A stretch of 64,000 bases of DNA from G025836975 sp049646585 (GTDB lineage: Bacteria; Pseudomonadota; Gammaproteobacteria; Burkholderiales; Burkholderiaceae_B), in the NCBI GenBank assembly GCA_049646585.1, contig JBARWC010000217.1:10769-74768 (forward strand), given 5' to 3'. This document shows, one piece after another, positions 8,890 to 16,939 of the stretch. Each line of letters starts with the position of its first letter. Within the stretch, counting starts at the first letter, position 1. The translations under genes were made by a program, and so were the position numbers. The notes under the pieces were generated by a model. It was not told where the DNA came from. It ran no database searches and saw nothing but the letters and a program-made list of their open reading frames with translations.

Positions 8890-9819
8890 ATGTCCTGGCA
8901 TATACCTTCACTCTCCTCCCTTAGGGCCTTCGAAGCATCCGCAAGGCACCTGAGCTTTACGAAGGCGGCGGCGGAACTGCACCTGACGCAAAGCGCTGTC
9001 AGCAAGCAGATATCGCTGATGGAGGAATCTCTGGGCCTGCTGCTTTTCCAGCGAGTGAGGCAACGACTGGTGTTGACCGACGCCGGACAGCAATACGCCG
9101 AAGCGGTCCGATCCGCCCTGGACCAGATACAGGAAGCGACGGTAACGCTGCTGGCTCACAAAGGGCGTGGGGGTGCACTAAGAATCGCCACCGCCCCCGC
9201 ATTCGCAACGAAATGGCTTATTCCCCGGCTGGCGCACTTCAATAAGGCTTATCCCGGTATCGTCATCAACCTATCGACGCGGGACCTGCCCTTCGACATG
9301 GAGCGCGACGAATTCGACGCGGCCTTCCACTACGGCTCGAACGACTGGGCCAATGTGCTGTCGGAGTCGCTGGTGGGTCACGACCTGGTTGCCGTCTGCT
9401 CCCCTGCCTACCTTGAACAGCATCCTCCCATCAACGCCCCCGCCGACCTCAGAGAGCATGTCCTGCTGCAACAAACCAGGCGCCCGAGGAAATGGCGGGA
9501 ATGGTTCGACGCCATGGGCGTCAGCGACATCGATAGCGCGGCAGGCCCCAGATTCGAGCACTTCTACATGATTGCCCAAGCGGCCATCGCACACCTGGGC
9601 ATCGGGCTGGTTCCCCGCCTGCTGGTAGAGGACGACATTGCAAACGGTCGGCTCGTCGTACCCTTGCCCAAACCCTTCTACAGCGGCGACTCTTATTGCC
9701 TGGTGTATCCGCCGTCCAAGCGCAACGATCCCAAACTGGAGCAGTTCCGCCGCTGGTTGATCAGCGAGGCCGAGGCCGGTAAGGAAGGTCGGGCCCCGCC
9801 GTCCGCCCGAAAAGCGTGA
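8890..9819 (+). CDS. LysR-family transcriptional regulator (GcvA-like)
   Basis: A 309-residue LysR-type regulator. The N-terminal winged helix-turn-helix reads LSFTKAAAELHLTQSAVSKQI, and the substrate-binding domain follows. The opening SLSSLRAFEASARHLSF and the tail resemble the GcvA subgroup. Divergent orientation and 147 bases separate it from the Bug gene, the usual arrangement for a regulator that responds to the transported acid. The inducer is unknown. Confidence 0.92.
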   Translation: MSWHIPSLSSLRAFEASARHLSFTKAAAELHLTQSAVSKQISLMEESLGLLLFQRVRQRLVLTDAGQQYAEAVRSALDQIQEATVTLLAHKGRGGALRIATAPAFATKWLIPRLAHFNKAYPGIVINLSTRDLPFDMERDEFDAAFHYGSNDWANVLSESLVGHDLVAVCSPAYLEQHPPINAPADLREHVLLQQTRRPRKWREWFDAMGVSDIDSAAGPRFEHFYMIAQAAIAHLGIGLVPRLLVEDDIANGRLVVPLPKPFYSGDSYCLVYPPSKRNDPKLEQFRRWLISEAEAGKEGRAPPSARKA

Positions 9820-9876
9820 ACAATCCGCAGCCACGATCTTTAAAGGCCGAATATCCCATCCCGCCTACTCACAAGC

Positions 9877-10305
9877 ATGCAAATCCGACCTTTCCAACCT
9901 CAGGACGAATCCGCCGTCATCGCCCTTTGGGACGCCTGCGGCCTCATCAGGCCCTGGAACGACCCGCGCCGTGACATCGCCCGCAAGCTCACCGAGCAGC
10001 CGGAGCTGTTCCTTGTCGGCGTCGAAGATGAAACGCCGATGGCAACGGCCATGGTCGGCTTCGACGGCCATCGGGGATGGGTCTATTACCTGGCGGTCGC
10101 CCCCGATGCTCGCGGCCTTTCCCATGGCAAGGCCTTGATGCGCGAAGCCGAGCGCCTGCTGGCCGAGCGCGGCTGCCCCAAGATAAACCTGCTGGTGCGC
10201 AGCTCCAACAAGCAGGTCGTCGATTTTTATCTTCGCCTGGGCTATGCGCAGGATGACGTCATCAGCCTGGGCCGCCGGCTTATCCACGATTTGCCGCCAA
10301 AGTAA
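9877..10305 (+). CDS. GNAT family acetyltransferase, YpeA-like
   Basis: A 142-residue single-domain GNAT protein. The acetyl-CoA binding motif A is YYLAVAPDARGLSHGKALM, and NLLVRSSNKQVVDFYLRLGY forms motif B. The length and the opening MQIRPFQPQDE match YpeA-type acetyltransferases, whose acceptors are poorly known. It stands alone between the LysR gene and the converging metal-efflux gene. Confidence 0.88.
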   Translation: MQIRPFQPQDESAVIALWDACGLIRPWNDPRRDIARKLTEQPELFLVGVEDETPMATAMVGFDGHRGWVYYLAVAPDARGLSHGKALMREAERLLAERGCPKINLLVRSSNKQVVDFYLRLGYAQDDVISLGRRLIHDLPPK

Positions 10306-10362
10306 CGGCCCCGCCGGCCTGTGCCTGAAAGCACGCCGGCGCTTGCTCCGCCTCGCTCAGAG

Positions 10363-11343
10363 TCAGGCCGCCGTCTCGCGCTGCACTTCGACCGTCACAT
10401 GCGACAGCTCGTGAACGTGCGCCAGCAGCGCCTTGTAGTGCGCCGGCTCTTTGGGGTCCGAGCTCGTCAGCGAGACGATGGCGGCAAAGTGCCCGGGGCC
10501 GACCTGCCAGACATGCAGATCGATGATTCGGCCCGCCGTGGACTGGATCGCTTTCTGAACCTGTCGCCGCACTTCTTGCGCTTCCGCCGCCGCATCGAGC
10601 AGGACGCTGCCCGCGTCCCGCATCAAGCCCCATGACCAACGGACTATCACCAACGCTCCTATCACGCCCATGGCGGGGTCGGCCCATAGCCAACCGTAGC
10701 CGCGGCCGGCCAGCAGCGCCACAATGGCGAAGACGGACGTGAGCGCATCGGCCAGCACGTGCATGTAAGCGGCGCGCAAGTTGTTATCGCGGCTCGCACC
10801 GTGGGTGTGGCCCCCGCCATGGCCGTGACCATCATGATGGTGGTGGCCGTGATGATGGTGGGAGGAATGGCCATGATGCGCAGGGTGATCGTTCAATAGC
10901 CAGGCACAAACCAGATTGACCGCCAGCCCCAGGACCGCCACGGCGATCGCCTGATTGAAATCGATGGAGACGGGCCGGCTCAAGCGAATCAGGCTTTCCC
11001 AGCCTATCAGCAGAGCAATCAACGCCAGCACGATCGCACTGGCAAAGCCGGCCAGATCGCCCAGCTTGCCCGTGCCGAAGGTGAAGCGTGGGTTGCTCGC
11101 GTGCTTGCGCGCATAGCGGTAGGCCAGCACGGCAATCAGCATTGCTCCGGCATGGGTGGACATATGCCAGCCGTCGGCCACCAGCGCCATGGAACCGTAG
11201 ATGGAACCGGCCACTATTTCGGCCACCATCATGGCGGCCGTAAGGGCGATTACCAGCCACACCTTGCGCTCATTGCGCTGATGGTCATTGCCAAGAAAGA
11301 AATGATCATGGCCGGAGGCCAAAGACCGGTGGGTGGTCGTCAT
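10363..11343 (-). CDS. dmeF: DmeF-type Co2+/Ni2+ cation diffusion facilitator
   Basis: A 326-residue inner-membrane cation/proton antiporter of the CDF family. Membrane helix 2 carries the metal-binding pair in ALVADGWHMSTHAG and helix 5 the matching HVLADALTS. Between helices 4 and 5 is a loop with more than a dozen histidines, typical of DmeF and its relatives. The C-terminal domain (from about residue 245) is the cytoplasmic ferredoxin-like metal sensor. The start MTTTHRS matches the family; an earlier ATG (11388) directly after the regulator's stop codon would add 15 residues and could allow translational coupling. Pairing with an RcnR-type regulator supports nickel/cobalt efflux. Confidence 0.9.
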   Translation of the reverse strand: MTTTHRSLASGHDHFFLGNDHQRNERKVWLVIALTAAMMVAEIVAGSIYGSMALVADGWHMSTHAGAMLIAVLAYRYARKHASNPRFTFGTGKLGDLAGFASAIVLALIALLIGWESLIRLSRPVSIDFNQAIAVAVLGLAVNLVCAWLLNDHPAHHGHSSHHHHGHHHHDGHGHGGGHTHGASRDNNLRAAYMHVLADALTSVFAIVALLAGRGYGWLWADPAMGVIGALVIVRWSWGLMRDAGSVLLDAAAEAQEVRRQVQKAIQSTAGRIIDLHVWQVGPGHFAAIVSLTSSDPKEPAHYKALLAHVHELSHVTVEVQRETAA

Positions 11344-11388
11344 GGAATGGTTCCCGTCATTTGAAGCAAGCTGCTTGAAACAGCGCAT

Positions 11389-11661
11389 TCATTTCATATA
11401 GGCCCGGATGACTTCTATCATTTCCTCGCCGCCCCGACGGCGCTCTCTGTCGGTTTCGGCGGCCACGACGTGTTCGCGCAGATGATCTTCCATCACTTCC
11501 GCCATCAAGCCGCTGATCGCGCCGCGCACGGACGCGACCTGACGGAGCACTTCGGCACAGGCCGCGTCCGAATCCAAGGCACGCTCGACGCCTTCCAATT
11601 GCCCTTTGAGGCGGCGCACACGGGCGATGAGCTTGTCTTTCTGGCGAGAGGTATGAGACAT
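11389..11661 (-). CDS. RcnR/DmeR-type metal-sensing repressor (FrmR/CsoR family)
   Basis: A 90-residue all-helical CsoR/RcnR family repressor. It keeps the complete RcnR nickel/cobalt ligand set: His3, Cys35, His60 and His64, within MSHTSR, DAACAEV and DHLREH. RcnR releases DNA on binding Ni2+ or Co2+. Its stop codon is followed immediately by an ATG of the dmeF frame, so both are one transcript, and a perfect palindrome lies just upstream. This is strong evidence for metal-induced dmeF expression. Ligand identity comes from E. coli RcnR; the operon-level role is inference. Confidence 0.9.
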   Translation of the reverse strand: MSHTSRQKDKLIARVRRLKGQLEGVERALDSDAACAEVLRQVASVRGAISGLMAEVMEDHLREHVVAAETDRERRRGGEEMIEVIRAYMK

Positions 11662-11675
11662 GGCAAAGAGGCAGA

Positions 11676-11698
11676 AATATAGTGTAGAGGACTATATT
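11676..11698. promoter_or_regulatory. operator palindrome upstream of the RcnR-type regulator
   Basis: AATATAGT and ACTATATT form a perfect 8-bp inverted repeat around a 7-base spacer (CCTCTAC on the minus strand), 14 bases before the regulator start. FrmR/RcnR operators have the plan TACT-(G/C tract)-AGTA or ATAGT-like arms, so this is the likely binding site and overlaps the expected promoter. Confidence 0.65.
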
Positions 11699-11794
11699 AT
11701 AAAAGAAGCACTCCCAGCTTCGTGCTCGGCGCGAAGGCCAGGCCTATGAACTGGGGAAAACCTCTATAGGCCGTTACGACCCATTCACTTTACA

Positions 11795-11827
11795 TTTTGA
11801 TCTTTGATGTTTGATCAAAGATCAAAA
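11795..11827. promoter_or_regulatory. 14-bp perfect palindrome reaching the GntR start codon
   Basis: TTTTGATCTTTGAT and ATCAAAGATCAAAA are exact reverse complements separated by GTTTG. The last A of the right arm is the first base of the GntR gene's ATG. Each arm holds two TTTGAT units. Position and symmetry suit an autoregulatory operator of the FCD/GntR protein. No clear ribosome-binding site exists apart from AAAGATC inside the arm. Confidence 0.65.
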
Positions 11828-12534
11828 TGCTAGCCAACCCAGCACTCGCGTCTCTCAAGCACGTATCGGTCAACGTGGCGGTGTACCGCCGCTTGCGCGA
11901 CCAGATCATGCGCGGGGATTACGCCGCTGGCGAAGTGCTGGGCATACAAGAACTGGCCGACGCCTGCGGAACCAGCGCCATGCCCGTGCGCGAGGCGCTC
12001 AGGCGCCTGGCCGCGCAGCGAGCCGTCGAACCCATGAAAAGCCGCTCCATGCGGATACCCGTCATGTCGCGGGAACGGCTGGACGACATACGCCGGGCCA
12101 GGGTGCTGATCGAAGGCACCGTCACGGCCTGGGCGGTGGAAAAAATCACCGCCGACGAACTCGACGAGCTACACCGCATGGCCGACGACATCGGCCAGTT
12201 GCTGGCCCAGCCCGGGTCCATACTGGAAGGGCTGGACTATAACCAGCGCTTCCATTTTTCCCTATACAAGGCGGCCCGCTCCGACTCGATGCTGGCCACC
12301 ATAGAAAGCCTGTGGTTGCAGTCGGGCCCTTATCTGCGCGCCGCCCGGCTGCTGATGCATTCAAAGGAAAGGCCGATGGTGGAGTTCCACGCGGCCATCG
12401 TCGAGGCAATCGCTCGCCGCGATGCGCAGCAGGCGCAACAAGCCCTGATCCGGGATATATGCTGGCCCTTCGACAAGCTCTGGGATACCTGGCCGGATTT
12501 CGCGCGCGACACGGCGACGACCGCCTCCCTCTAG
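11827..12534 (+). CDS. GntR family transcriptional regulator, FCD (FadR) subgroup
   Basis: A 235-residue regulator. The N-terminal winged helix-turn-helix (residues ~15-75) includes YRRLRDQIMRGDYAAGEVL and TSAMPVREALRRLAAQRAV. The C-terminal all-helical FCD effector domain contains the metal-ligand type motifs RRARVLIEG, FHFSLYKAA and EFHAAIVEAIARRD. It is the first gene of a plus-strand run with a dehydratase, a sugar-acid dehydrogenase and a TRAP transporter, so it probably represses that run and responds to the substrate. The start codon overlaps the palindrome described separately. Confidence 0.9.
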   Translation: MLANPALASLKHVSVNVAVYRRLRDQIMRGDYAAGEVLGIQELADACGTSAMPVREALRRLAAQRAVEPMKSRSMRIPVMSRERLDDIRRARVLIEGTVTAWAVEKITADELDELHRMADDIGQLLAQPGSILEGLDYNQRFHFSLYKAARSDSMLATIESLWLQSGPYLRAARLLMHSKERPMVEFHAAIVEAIARRDAQQAQQALIRDICWPFDKLWDTWPDFARDTATTASL

Positions 12535-12571
12535 CCCTCTTAGCAAGCCCCAATACCAACAGGAAACACGC

Positions 12572-14284
12572 ATGACCCTACACAAACACCGCTCGCGCAT
12601 GGTCACCCAGGGTCTGACCCGGGCACCTCACCGGGCTTTCCTGCGCGCCACGGGTTACGACGACGCCGCCATGCAAAAATCCGTTGTCGGGATCGTCAGC
12701 ACCCAGGGCGACAACACGCCCTGCTCCATGGGGCTGGCGCCCCAGGCCGACAGGGCTCGGCTGGGCGTGGCCGAAGGCGGCGGCGTACCGGTCTCGTTCT
12801 CGACTATTTCCGTGTCCGACGGTACCTCGATGAACCATGCCGGCATGCGCATGAGCCTGGTATCGCGCGAAACCATCGCCGATAGCGTCGAGCTGGTGAT
12901 ACGCGGGCATGCCTACGACGGCCTGGTCGCCTTTGCGGGCTGTGACAAGACGCTGCCCGCCATGATGATGGCCATCGTGCGCCTGAACGCGCCGTCAGTA
13001 TTCCTGTATGGCGGAGCGACGCTGCCCGGTTACGCGCTGGGCAAGCAAGCCACCATCCTGGACACCATCGAAGCCGTCGGCAAGGTACAGCACGGCGAAA
13101 TGACGCGCGAAGACCTAGACCGCATGGAATGCACCTGCACGCCTTCGGCCGGCTCCTGCCCGGGCCAGTTCACGGCCAACACCATGGCCATGGTCGGCGA
13201 GACGCTGGGCCTGTCCCCGCTGGGAACGGCCATGATGCCCAACGTCTATAGCGAGCGCCTGGCGATTGCGCAACGGGCCGGCCTGCACGTCATGCGCACG
13301 CTGGAATCGGGCGGCCCGCTGCCGCGCGATCTGGTAACCCGCGCCAGCCTTGAAAACGCCTGTGCCGCCGTGGCGGCCACCGGCGGCTCGACCAATGCCG
13401 CGCTGCACATTCCAGCGATCGCCCACGAAGCGGGCATCCGCTTTACGCTTGAGGACGTGGCACGGGTATTCCAGCGCACACCGCTGATCGCAGACTTGCA
13501 GCCCGGGGGCCGTTACCTGGCGCGCGACCTGCATCAGGTCGGCGGCGTACCCGTCGTCCTGAAGTCCCTGCTGCAAGGCGGCTACATCGACGGCGACGTC
13601 CTCACGCTGGATGGTCGTACCTTGCGCCAGGCCTTGGCCGACGCGCCCGAGCCCGACGGTGAAATCGTCCGTTCCTGCGAGCATGCCATCCACCCCTCGG
13701 GCGGCGTCACCGTGCTCCAGGGCAACCTGAGTCCCGAAGGGGCTTTGCTCAAGATCGCCGGCCTGAAATCACTGGCATTCTCGGGCCCGGCGCGGGTATT
13801 CGAAAACGAAGAAGACTGCATGAAGGCAGTGTCCCACCACCAGTATCAACCCGGCGAAGTCCTGGTCATCCGCAACGAAGGCCCCAAGGGAGGCCCGGGC
13901 ATGCGCGAGATGCTCAGCGTGACGGCGGCGCTCTATGGCCAGGGCATGGGCGAAAAGGTCGCCCTGCTGACCGACGGCCGGTTCTCGGGCGCGACGCGCG
14001 GCCTGTGCATAGGCTATGTGGGGCCGGAGGCGGCGGCTGGCGGCCCCATCGGCTTGATCCGCGACGGAGACATCATCCATATCGACGCCAACAGCAACCG
14101 CCTGGACGTCGAATTGAGCGACGAAGAGCTGGCACAGCGCCGCGCGGCCTATACGCCGCCGCAGCAGCAAAGGCTGGCCGGAGTGCTCGAAAAATACGCC
14201 TTGCTGGTGCGCCCGGCGCACGAAGGCGCGGTCACCCATTCGGGCGCGGTGGAATGGCCCTACGAAACGCCGGAGGAAGCGTGA
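12572..14284 (+). CDS. IlvD/Edd family dehydratase (dihydroxy-acid or sugar-acid dehydratase)
   Basis: A 570-residue Fe-S dehydratase. Three cysteine motifs expected for cluster binding are present: GDNTPCSMG, AGCDKTLPA (also carrying the lysine of the active site) and TPSAGSCPGQFTANTM. The late catalytic block TDGRFSGATRGLCIGYVGPEA is intact. Family members dehydrate 2,3-dihydroxy acids (IlvD, branched-chain amino acids) or aldonic acids such as arabonate, xylonate and 6-phosphogluconate. Location between a GntR regulator and a DenD-like dehydrogenase plus TRAP transporter favours a catabolic sugar-acid role over valine/isoleucine synthesis. It has a clear AACAGGAAAC ribosome-binding site. 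Confidence 0.85.
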   Translation: MTLHKHRSRMVTQGLTRAPHRAFLRATGYDDAAMQKSVVGIVSTQGDNTPCSMGLAPQADRARLGVAEGGGVPVSFSTISVSDGTSMNHAGMRMSLVSRETIADSVELVIRGHAYDGLVAFAGCDKTLPAMMMAIVRLNAPSVFLYGGATLPGYALGKQATILDTIEAVGKVQHGEMTREDLDRMECTCTPSAGSCPGQFTANTMAMVGETLGLSPLGTAMMPNVYSERLAIAQRAGLHVMRTLESGGPLPRDLVTRASLENACAAVAATGGSTNAALHIPAIAHEAGIRFTLEDVARVFQRTPLIADLQPGGRYLARDLHQVGGVPVVLKSLLQGGYIDGDVLTLDGRTLRQALADAPEPDGEIVRSCEHAIHPSGGVTVLQGNLSPEGALLKIAGLKSLAFSGPARVFENEEDCMKAVSHHQYQPGEVLVIRNEGPKGGPGMREMLSVTAALYGQGMGEKVALLTDGRFSGATRGLCIGYVGPEAAAGGPIGLIRDGDIIHIDANSNRLDVELSDEELAQRRAAYTPPQQQRLAGVLEKYALLVRPAHEGAVTHSGAVEWPYETPEEA

Positions 14285-14402
14285 ACACCATGCCTCGCCG
14301 TCCCGCAGCCGCCGCGCGCAACCCGTGCAGCGGCCCGCAGGCCTACGCCGCAAGCGCCTTGGCCGAGATCGGCAATCGAGAACCCGCACAGGAGACGCCA
14401 TC

Positions 14403-15407
14403 ATGCACGTGCTGGTAAGCGGCGCCAACGGCTATATCGGGCGGGCGCTGTCCGATCGCCTGGCCGGCCTGCGCGAGCTGCCGGGCCACGGCCCTATCGA
14501 CCGCATCACCCTGTGCGACCTGACGCTGGATCGGCCTCCCGAGGACGAACGCATACGCTTGATCGCGGGGGACTTTTCGGACGCAAGCACGCGCGCCGCC
14601 GCGCTGGAACCCGCGGTCGACGTGGTGTTTCACCTGGCCGGCATCGCCAGCGGCCGCGCGGAGCAGGAATTCGACCTGGGCTTGAACGTAAACCTGGAGT
14701 CCTCGCTACGCCTGCTGGAAGCGCTGCGCCGGCAAGGCAATGCGCCCGCCCTGGTTTTCAGCAGCAGCATCGCCGTATTCGGCGAGTCCCTGCCCGATCT
14801 CATCGACGACGACACGGCCCTGAAGCCTGTGCTGAGCTATGGCGCACACAAGCAGGTCATTGAAATATTGCTGGCCGACTATACGCGGCGCGGCTACGTT
14901 CGGGGCCGCGCCTTGCGCCTGCCCGGCATCGTGCCGCGCCCCTCGGTATCCAACGGGGCCTGGTCACTGTTCACCAGCACACTGATCCGTTCGCAGATAC
15001 AAGAGCAGGCCTGCACCCTGCCCGTGGGGCCGGATGCCAGCGTGTGGCTGATGTCCCTGCAATGCTGCGTCGACAACCTGCTGCACGCCGCCGCTCTGGC
15101 CGCGCAGCCCGCCGGCCCGCGCACCACCTGGACGCTGCCCGCGCTACGCACCTCCATAGGCGACATCGTGGCCGCCTTCGACGCGCAAACGGACGGCCGG
15201 GCCACGCAAAGGGTCAGCTACCGTCCCGATCCCTATATAGAAGCCCAGTTCGGGCGGATGCCGCCCTTGCACCTGCCCGACGCCTGCCAGGCCGGCTTTC
15301 GCGCCGATCCCGACTTGAATACATTATTGAATCGCGCTCGTTCATCCATGCGGGATGAAGATGGAGCGAAGCAAACCAGCACGCCGAACACACAACAACA
15401 CACCTGA
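14403..15407 (+). CDS. NAD-dependent epimerase/dehydratase family protein, D-erythronate dehydrogenase (DenD)-like
   Basis: A 334-residue extended SDR. It starts MHVLVSGANGYIG with the GxxGxxG motif, has FHLAGIASG and FSSSIAVFG, and the catalytic YxxxK appears as YGAHK. The segment ADYTRRGYVRGRALRLPGIV closely resembles DenD proteins, which oxidise D-erythronate to 2-oxo-D-erythronate. AGGAGA precedes the ATG. It sits between a dehydratase and a DctPQM transporter, matching known genome contexts of four-carbon acid sugar use, although the OtnK/OtnC partners of that route are not in view. The exact substrate is an inference. Confidence 0.8.
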   Translation: MHVLVSGANGYIGRALSDRLAGLRELPGHGPIDRITLCDLTLDRPPEDERIRLIAGDFSDASTRAAALEPAVDVVFHLAGIASGRAEQEFDLGLNVNLESSLRLLEALRRQGNAPALVFSSSIAVFGESLPDLIDDDTALKPVLSYGAHKQVIEILLADYTRRGYVRGRALRLPGIVPRPSVSNGAWSLFTSTLIRSQIQEQACTLPVGPDASVWLMSLQCCVDNLLHAAALAAQPAGPRTTWTLPALRTSIGDIVAAFDAQTDGRATQRVSYRPDPYIEAQFGRMPPLHLPDACQAGFRADPDLNTLLNRARSSMRDEDGAKQTSTPNTQQHT

Positions 15408-15416
15408 GGAGAAACT

Positions 15417-16445
15417 ATGTATCGCAAGCTTGCTCTTACCTTCATCGCAGGCGCCACGCTCGGCCTGGGTGCAACCGCCCACGCCAAGAACGTTACCCTG
15501 ACCGTATCCAGCTGGCTGCCGCCCACGCACGCCGTGGTTGCCGATTTCCTTGTCCCCTGGGGCAAGGAAATCAAAGAGGCCACTCAAGGCCGCGTCACCC
15601 TGCGCATTCTGCCCAAGCCGGCGACCAACCCCGCGGGGCACTTCGATGCCGTGCGCGACGGCCTGGTCGACATCTCTTTCATCTCGCACGCCTACTACCC
15701 CGGCCGCTTCGAGCTGACCAAATTCGCCGTCATGCCGTTCTCCGGCAACACGGCGACATCGCGCTCGGTCGCCGCCTGGGACACCTACGAAAAGTTCCTG
15801 CTTAAAGCCGACGAGCACAAGGGAGTGCGCCTGCTGGGCATGTACGCCCACGGCCCCGGCATCACCTTCACCACGGACAAGGCGGTGAAAACCATAGACG
15901 ACTACCAGGGCCTGAAAATACGCGTGGGCGGCGGCATGGCGGCCGACGTCGCGAAAGCCGTGGGCGCCAACGCCATTCCGAAGCCGGCACCCGAGTCCTA
16001 CGAGCTGCTGAGCATGGGCGTGGTCGACGGCGTGTTCTTCCCGGCCGAATCCCTGGTGTCCTTCAAGCTGGACGGCATCATCAAGAACGCCACGGTATAC
16101 CCGGGCGGGCTGTATTCCGATACGCATGCCGTCATCATGAACCCGGCCGCCTTCGACCGGCTTTCCGAAGAGGACAAGCAGGCCGTGCTCAAGCTGTCGG
16201 GCCGCCACATTGCCGAACTGGCGGGCAAGGCCTGGGACAAGCACGACGCCGTTGCCTGGAAAGTCTTGAACAGCGGAAAGATCAACCTGATCAGGGCCGA
16301 CAGTGCGCTGGTGGATGCCGTGCGCGAACGCACCAAGGGCTTTGAAAAGACCTGGCTGGATGAAGCCGCGGCCAAGGGCATAGACGGCCCGGCGGCGCTG
16401 GAATCCTTCCGCAGCGAAATCAAGAAACTGGAAGCGGGATCTTGA
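15417..16445 (+). CDS. TRAP transporter solute receptor, DctP
   Basis: A 342-residue periplasmic receptor. The signal peptide ends at ATAHA, and the mature protein begins KNVTLTVSSWLPPTHAV, typical of the DctP family. The segment GLKIRVGGGMAADVAKAVGA contains the arginine that grips the substrate carboxylate. A strong GAGGAGAAAC ribosome-binding site lies 9 bases downstream of the dehydrogenase stop. The receptor captures an organic acid in the periplasm and hands it to DctQM; the gene context suggests a sugar acid. Confidence 0.93.
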   Translation: MYRKLALTFIAGATLGLGATAHAKNVTLTVSSWLPPTHAVVADFLVPWGKEIKEATQGRVTLRILPKPATNPAGHFDAVRDGLVDISFISHAYYPGRFELTKFAVMPFSGNTATSRSVAAWDTYEKFLLKADEHKGVRLLGMYAHGPGITFTTDKAVKTIDDYQGLKIRVGGGMAADVAKAVGANAIPKPAPESYELLSMGVVDGVFFPAESLVSFKLDGIIKNATVYPGGLYSDTHAVIMNPAAFDRLSEEDKQAVLKLSGRHIAELAGKAWDKHDAVAWKVLNSGKINLIRADSALVDAVRERTKGFEKTWLDEAAAKGIDGPAALESFRSEIKKLEAGS

Positions 16446-16939
16446 TGCATCGCCTGGACCGACTCATCGTCGCCCTGCTCAAGTCGGTCACCGTGCTCAG
16501 CCTCTGCGGCATGAGCCTGCTCACGGTGATCGATGCCGGCGGACGCTATCTGCTCAATCACCCGGTACTCGGGTCGGTGGAACTGGTCGAGCTCATGATG
16601 GTCGCCGTCATCTTTTCCAGCATCCCGCTGATGACGCGCGTGCGCGGGCACATCATTGTGGATAGCTTCAGCCACTTCATGTCCGACAGGATGCTGCGCG
16701 CGCAAGACTGCGTGGCCGCGCTGATCGCAACCGTGGTCAGCGGCTTTCTTGCCTGGGTAACGCTGCACAAGGCGATCAGCACGGCAAACTACGGCGACCT
16801 GACCCCCATGCTGCACATACCCCTGGCGCCCTTTGTGTATTTCATGGCGGGCCTGCTCGCCCTGGATGCCGTCTATCAGTTTGTGAACGTATTCGCCGCC
16901 CCCTCCCACCCTTTGCAGAACCTGCCGACCAATGATTGA
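16445..16939 (+). CDS. TRAP transporter small permease, DctQ
   Basis: A 164-residue inner-membrane protein with four predicted helices. The first covers IVALLKSVTVLSLCGMSLLTVI and the last FVYFMAGLLALDAVYQFV. The start ATG shares a base with the dctP stop (TGATG), indicating translational coupling. Motifs such as EMMVAVIFSSIPLMTRVRGHI (here LMMVAVIF) suit DctQ. It forms the membrane complex with DctM. Confidence 0.9.
   Translation: MHRLDRLIVALLKSVTVLSLCGMSLLTVIDAGGRYLLNHPVLGSVELVELMMVAVIFSSIPLMTRVRGHIIVDSFSHFMSDRMLRAQDCVAALIATVVSGFLAWVTLHKAISTANYGDLTPMLHIPLAPFVYFMAGLLALDAVYQFVNVFAAPSHPLQNLPTND

Noticed and set aside
10795..10870. His-codon repeat in dmeF as a possible tandem-repeat element
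   Set aside because: The CAT/CAC-rich stretch codes for the metal-binding His loop typical of DmeF and needs no other explanation.
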